This document shows positions 61,529 to 64,000 of a stretch of DNA of 64,000 nucleotides, piece after piece. Under the pieces are notes generated by a model. The model saw nothing but the letters and a program-made list of their open reading frames with translations, ran no database searches and was not told the DNA's origin. Location: NCBI RefSeq assembly GCF_011089895.1, contig NZ_JAANAT010000001.1, positions 930,001-994,000 on the forward strand, in the 5' to 3' direction. Both the position numbers and the translations under genes were made by a program. How positions within the stretch are numbered: position 1 is the first letter of the stretch; each line of letters starts with the position of its first letter. This DNA is from Mucilaginibacter inviolabilis (GTDB taxonomy: Bacteria; Bacteroidota; Bacteroidia; Sphingobacteriales; Sphingobacteriaceae).

Positions 61529-62763
61529 TGAGTAAAAAGTTAAATATCGGATTATTTGGATTTGGAGTTGTTGGGCAGGGGCTTTATGATATCGTTAAAA
61601 CCAAAAATTTAAACATTGAAATTGTAAAATTTGCTATCAAGGATCCGCATAAAGAGCGCTCCCTGCCGGCACATTTATTTACTACCGATCGGGATGAATT
61701 GCTTAATAATCCGGAGATCAATACCATTGTTGAGCTGATCAATGATACTGAGGCTGCTTTTGAAATTGTATCAAGAGCTTTAAGTTCGGGTAAAAATGTG
61801 GTTTCGGCCAGCAAGAAAATGATCGCGCTTCATCTGGAAGAACTGATCGAGTTGCAGCATAAACATGGTACATCTTTATTATATGAAGGTGCGGTTTGTG
61901 GTAGTATCCCTATTATCCGTAACCTGGAGGAGTATTATGACAATGAATTACTTCACTCCATAAGCGGTATTTTTAACGGTTCATCAAACTATATACTTTC
62001 CAAAGGCTTTATTGAGGGCCTGGATTATAACAGCGCCCTAAAACAGGCACAAGACCTTGGTTTTGCAGAAACCGATCCAACCAGTGATGTTGGTGGTTTT
62101 GATGCCAAATACAAGCTGGTAATAGCTGCTGCGCATGCTTACGGTGTAATTGTGCAGCCAGATGAAGTATTTAACTTCGGCATACAAAACCTGGGCGCAC
62201 AGGATTTGCAATATGCCCGCGAAAAAAACCTGAAAATAAAACTGGTTCCTGTAGCCAAAGAATTGGACGAGCGAAATGTAGCCCTATTTGTATTGCCTAA
62301 ATTTGTAAACGAAACAGAGTTTTTATACAATGTAGAATATGAATACAACGGCGTAACCGTACAGGCAGCATTTGCTGATCAACAATTCTTTTTTGGTAAA
62401 GGCGCAGGTGGCCATCCTACCGGATCGGCTGTATTGTCTGATATCGCGGCCCTGCGTTATAACTACCAGTATGAATATAAAAAGGCTAAAGAAAAGACCG
62501 ACCTTAACTTTACCAATAACATTGAATTGAATATTTACCTGAGATATGATGATGAAAGCCTGGTGGAAGCGTTAAACTTTAAGCATATACAGGAACGTTA
62601 TTACTCAGGCAGCTACAAATTTGTTATCGGAAAAGTTAATCTGCAAGATCTGATCGATAACCAGGATCTTATTTCTGAGAGCAAAGCTTTCATTGCTTTT
62701 GCTGATCAGCTAACCGGAGTGACTTTGGCATCAACAAAAACACTTGTAGCTGAAGCTGTATAA
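61528..62763 (+). CDS. hom: Homoserine dehydrogenase
   Basis: Reduces aspartate semialdehyde to homoserine, the shared precursor of Met and Thr. The 411-aa protein has the nucleotide motif LFGFGVVGQGLYDIV, EGAVCGSIPIIRNLEEYY, the signature GIFNGSSNYILSKG, and QDLGFAETDPTSDVGGFDAKYKL with catalytic Asp/Lys. It is a stand-alone enzyme without aspartate-kinase domain; the C-terminal ~80 residues could be a small regulatory region. Coupled by overlap to metX, so under the same SAM/leader control. Confidence 0.94.
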   Translation: MSKKLNIGLFGFGVVGQGLYDIVKTKNLNIEIVKFAIKDPHKERSLPAHLFTTDRDELLNNPEINTIVELINDTEAAFEIVSRALSSGKNVVSASKKMIALHLEELIELQHKHGTSLLYEGAVCGSIPIIRNLEEYYDNELLHSISGIFNGSSNYILSKGFIEGLDYNSALKQAQDLGFAETDPTSDVGGFDAKYKLVIAAAHAYGVIVQPDEVFNFGIQNLGAQDLQYAREKNLKIKLVPVAKELDERNVALFVLPKFVNETEFLYNVEYEYNGVTVQAAFADQQFFFGKGAGGHPTGSAVLSDIAALRYNYQYEYKKAKEKTDLNFTNNIELNIYLRYDDESLVEALNFKHIQERYYSGSYKFVIGKVNLQDLIDNQDLISESKAFIAFADQLTGVTLASTKTLVAEAV

Positions 62764-62777
62764 AAATGATATAAGTT

Positions 62778-62821
62778 AAAGGGGGAATTATCAAAGCATT
62801 AGCCAAGTATATTCCCCCTTT
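62778..62821. terminator. Terminator-like inverted repeat after hom
   Basis: An 11-bp perfect stem AAAGGGGGAAT / ATTCCCCCTTT with a 22-nt loop, followed by further CCCTTTAGGGGG-type words to 62840. It lies between convergent hom and gpmA. Confidence 0.7.
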
Positions 62822-62838
62822 AGGGGGTTAGGGGGCCC

Positions 62839-63528
62839 TTACTCCAGGTAATAGTGTTTTATCCTGTTCAATCCCTCATCAAGCTCATATACCAAAGGAG
62901 TAGCAGTAGGTATTTCGAGATTACTGACTTCTTCATCGCTCAATAAATCGATATATTTTACTAAGGAACGCAAGCTATTTCCATGGGCAACGATCACTAC
63001 TTTTTGATTACGTCGCATGGCTTTTACGATACGCTCATTCCAGAAAGGCAAAACACGATCCATGGTTTCGCTTAAGTTTTCAGTGAGAGGTAGTTCTCGT
63101 TCCGTGAGTCCTTTATACCGCAGATCGTGCCCCGGGTAACGGGGATCCTCTTTGGTAATAGCAGGTGGATACTCATTAGGATCGCGGCGCCATTTATGGA
63201 CCTGATCCGGTCCGTATTGAGTAATAGCTTCATCTTTATTCATCCCCTGTAGAGCACCATAAAAGCGCTCGTTTAATCGCCATGATTTTTCAACCGGTAT
63301 CCAAAGGTGGTCTAATTCCTCTAAAATAAAATGCAGGGTTTTAATGGATCGTTTAAGAAAAGATGTAAAGCCAACATCAAAATTATAGCCATTTTTTTTG
63401 AGAATGTTGCCTGCATTTCGGGCCTGTATATATCCATTTTCCGAAAGGTCGACATCTTCCCAGCCGGTAAAGCGGTTTTCTAAATTCCAGGCACTTTCGC
63501 CGTGACGTATCAATACTAATTTCTGCAT
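62839..63528 (-). CDS. gpmA: 2,3-bisphosphoglycerate-dependent phosphoglycerate mutase
   Basis: Interconverts 3- and 2-phosphoglycerate in glycolysis. A 229-aa d[32 protein letters not shown] (phospho-His motif RHG), [17 protein letters not shown], and [18 protein letters not shown] with the second His. A -7 box lies at 63545-63552 on its strand. Confidence 0.95.
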   Translation of the reverse strand: MQKLVLIRHGESAWNLENRFTGWEDVDLSENGYIQARNAGNILKKNGYNFDVGFTSFLKRSIKTLHFILEELDHLWIPVEKSWRLNERFYGALQGMNKDEAITQYGPDQVHKWRRDPNEYPPAITKEDPRYPGHDLRYKGLTERELPLTENLSETMDRVLPFWNERIVKAMRRNQKVVIVAHGNSLRSLVKYIDLLSDEEVSNLEIPTATPLVYELDEGLNRIKHYYLE

Positions 63529-63544
63529 AGGTAAATACTTAACG

Positions 63545-63552
63545 CAAAAGTA
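63545..63552 (-). promoter_or_regulatory. Candidate -7 box of gpmA
   Basis: CAAAAGTA reads TACTTTTG on the minus strand. The transcript would start near 63540, about 12 nt before the ATG. No -33 element is evident. Confidence 0.4.
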
Positions 63553-63631
63553 CCCCTTGAGTTGTAAAAATTTGCTTAATATTTATAAATCAGTTAGATT
63601 GCAGTGAACCAATTAAAAAATCTAACCTATT

Positions 63632-64000
63632 ATGATTCCTACAACACCTGTAACTGTTAAAGATGGCATTGCCAACCCTGCTCCTCTGGGCCTTTGCGCC
63701 TTTGGTATGACCACCGTATTATTAAACATTCACAATGCTGGTTTTTTTGAAATGAACACTATGATACTGGCTATGGGTATATTTTATGGCGGATTGGCAC
63801 AGGTAATAGCTGGTGTAATTGAAGCCAAAAAGAATAATACTTTTGGTTTAACCGCTTTTACCTCTTATGGATTCTTTTGGCTGTCGTTAGTAGGTTTAAT
63901 AGTGATGCCTAAATTAGGTTGGGGCGCAGCACCATCAGAAGGTGCCATGTGTGCCTATTTAAGCATTTGGGGAATATTCACGCTATTATTGTTTTTTGGA
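63632..64000 (+). CDS. Acetate transporter, GPR1/FUN34/SatP family (partial)
   Basis: The first 123 codons of a gene that runs off the window, open to the last base. It starts MIPTTPVTVKDGIANPAPLGL; NPAPLGL is the signature of the SatP/YaaH acetate-succinate channel family, and IFYGGLAQVIAGVIEAKKNNTFG with TSYGFFWLSL are the next family blocks. About four of the six expected membrane helices are inside the window. Confidence 0.92.
   Translation, partial: MIPTTPVTVKDGIANPAPLGLCAFGMTTVLLNIHNAGFFEMNTMILAMGIFYGGLAQVIAGVIEAKKNNTFGLTAFTSYGFFWLSLVGLIVMPKLGWGAAPSEGAMCAYLSIWGIFTLLLFFG

Overview
The window reads as an ordinary, gene-dense chromosomal segment of a Bacteroidota bacterium, most likely family Sphingobacteriaceae (Mucilaginibacter/Pedobacter-like). 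This rests on the type of proteins, on promoter -7 boxes of the Bacteroidota form TAnnTTTG, on the near absence of Shine-Dalgarno sequences, on menaquinone synthesis by the futalosine route, and on many signal-peptide and lipoprotein genes. I see no rRNA, tRNA, CRISPR array, transposase, integrase or phage gene. The genus is inference.

Layout. 1-3.4 kb: thrS-infC-rpmI-rplT translation operon ending in a double hairpin. 3.4-8.1 kb: a START-like protein, a secreted serine hydrolase, a BtuB-like TonB receptor with a small membrane protein. 8.2-17.8 kb: single-gene metabolism and repair (zinc-site-less sirtuin, PP-loop ligase, free-Met-sulfoxide reductase, alkyladenine glycosylase, HxlR/AhpD-like pair, kynureninase, bestrophin, deacetylase). 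17.9-22.2 kb: MATE exporter and small cytosolic proteins. 22.6-27.6 kb: a GH89 alpha-N-acetylglucosaminidase and a metzincin-ricin lipoprotein, with three near-identical LacI-type operator palindromes. 28.1-32.4 kb: a compact aminotransferase / zinc dehydrogenase / HAD phosphatase / MFS exporter cluster of unknown product. 32.4-35.6 kb: oxidoreductases and an AraC regulator around a perfect CRP-type palindrome. 36.1-41.1 kb: gyrA-TPR-TPR operon. 41.3-47.6 kb: hemF, MFS, cold-shock protein, peroxiredoxin, a membrane-bound winged-helix regulator divergent from a BNR-repeat protein. 48.2-52.2 kb: trehalose enzymes (GH15 and fused OtsA-OtsB). 53-56.7 kb: menaquinone genes mqnA and mqnE with a histidine phosphatase between them. 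57.4-62.8 kb: methionine/cysteine synthesis. 62.8-64 kb: phosphoglycerate mutase and the start of an acetate transporter.

The most interesting system is at 58.7-59.06 kb. A SAM-I-type riboswitch is followed immediately by an unannotated 36-codon ORF ending Met-Cys-Met-Cys-Cys-Cys-Cys-stop, then by hairpins, then by metY-metX-hom. This looks like a two-input leader in which SAM is sensed by RNA and Cys/Met supply by translation of a leader peptide.

A second, genome-architecture signal runs through the whole window. Many intergenic gaps hold long, imperfect inverted repeats built from a short word reiterated with variation, with a different word at different loci (AATTAGTGA, AGTATCAAGTA, TGCACATC, AAAGGTGAAAGG, AAGCTTAAAGC, CAAGGATTC, TGTCATGCTGA, TGTCATTGCGAG). 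Nearly all sit directly after a stop codon, and one has been read into the C-terminus of a protein.
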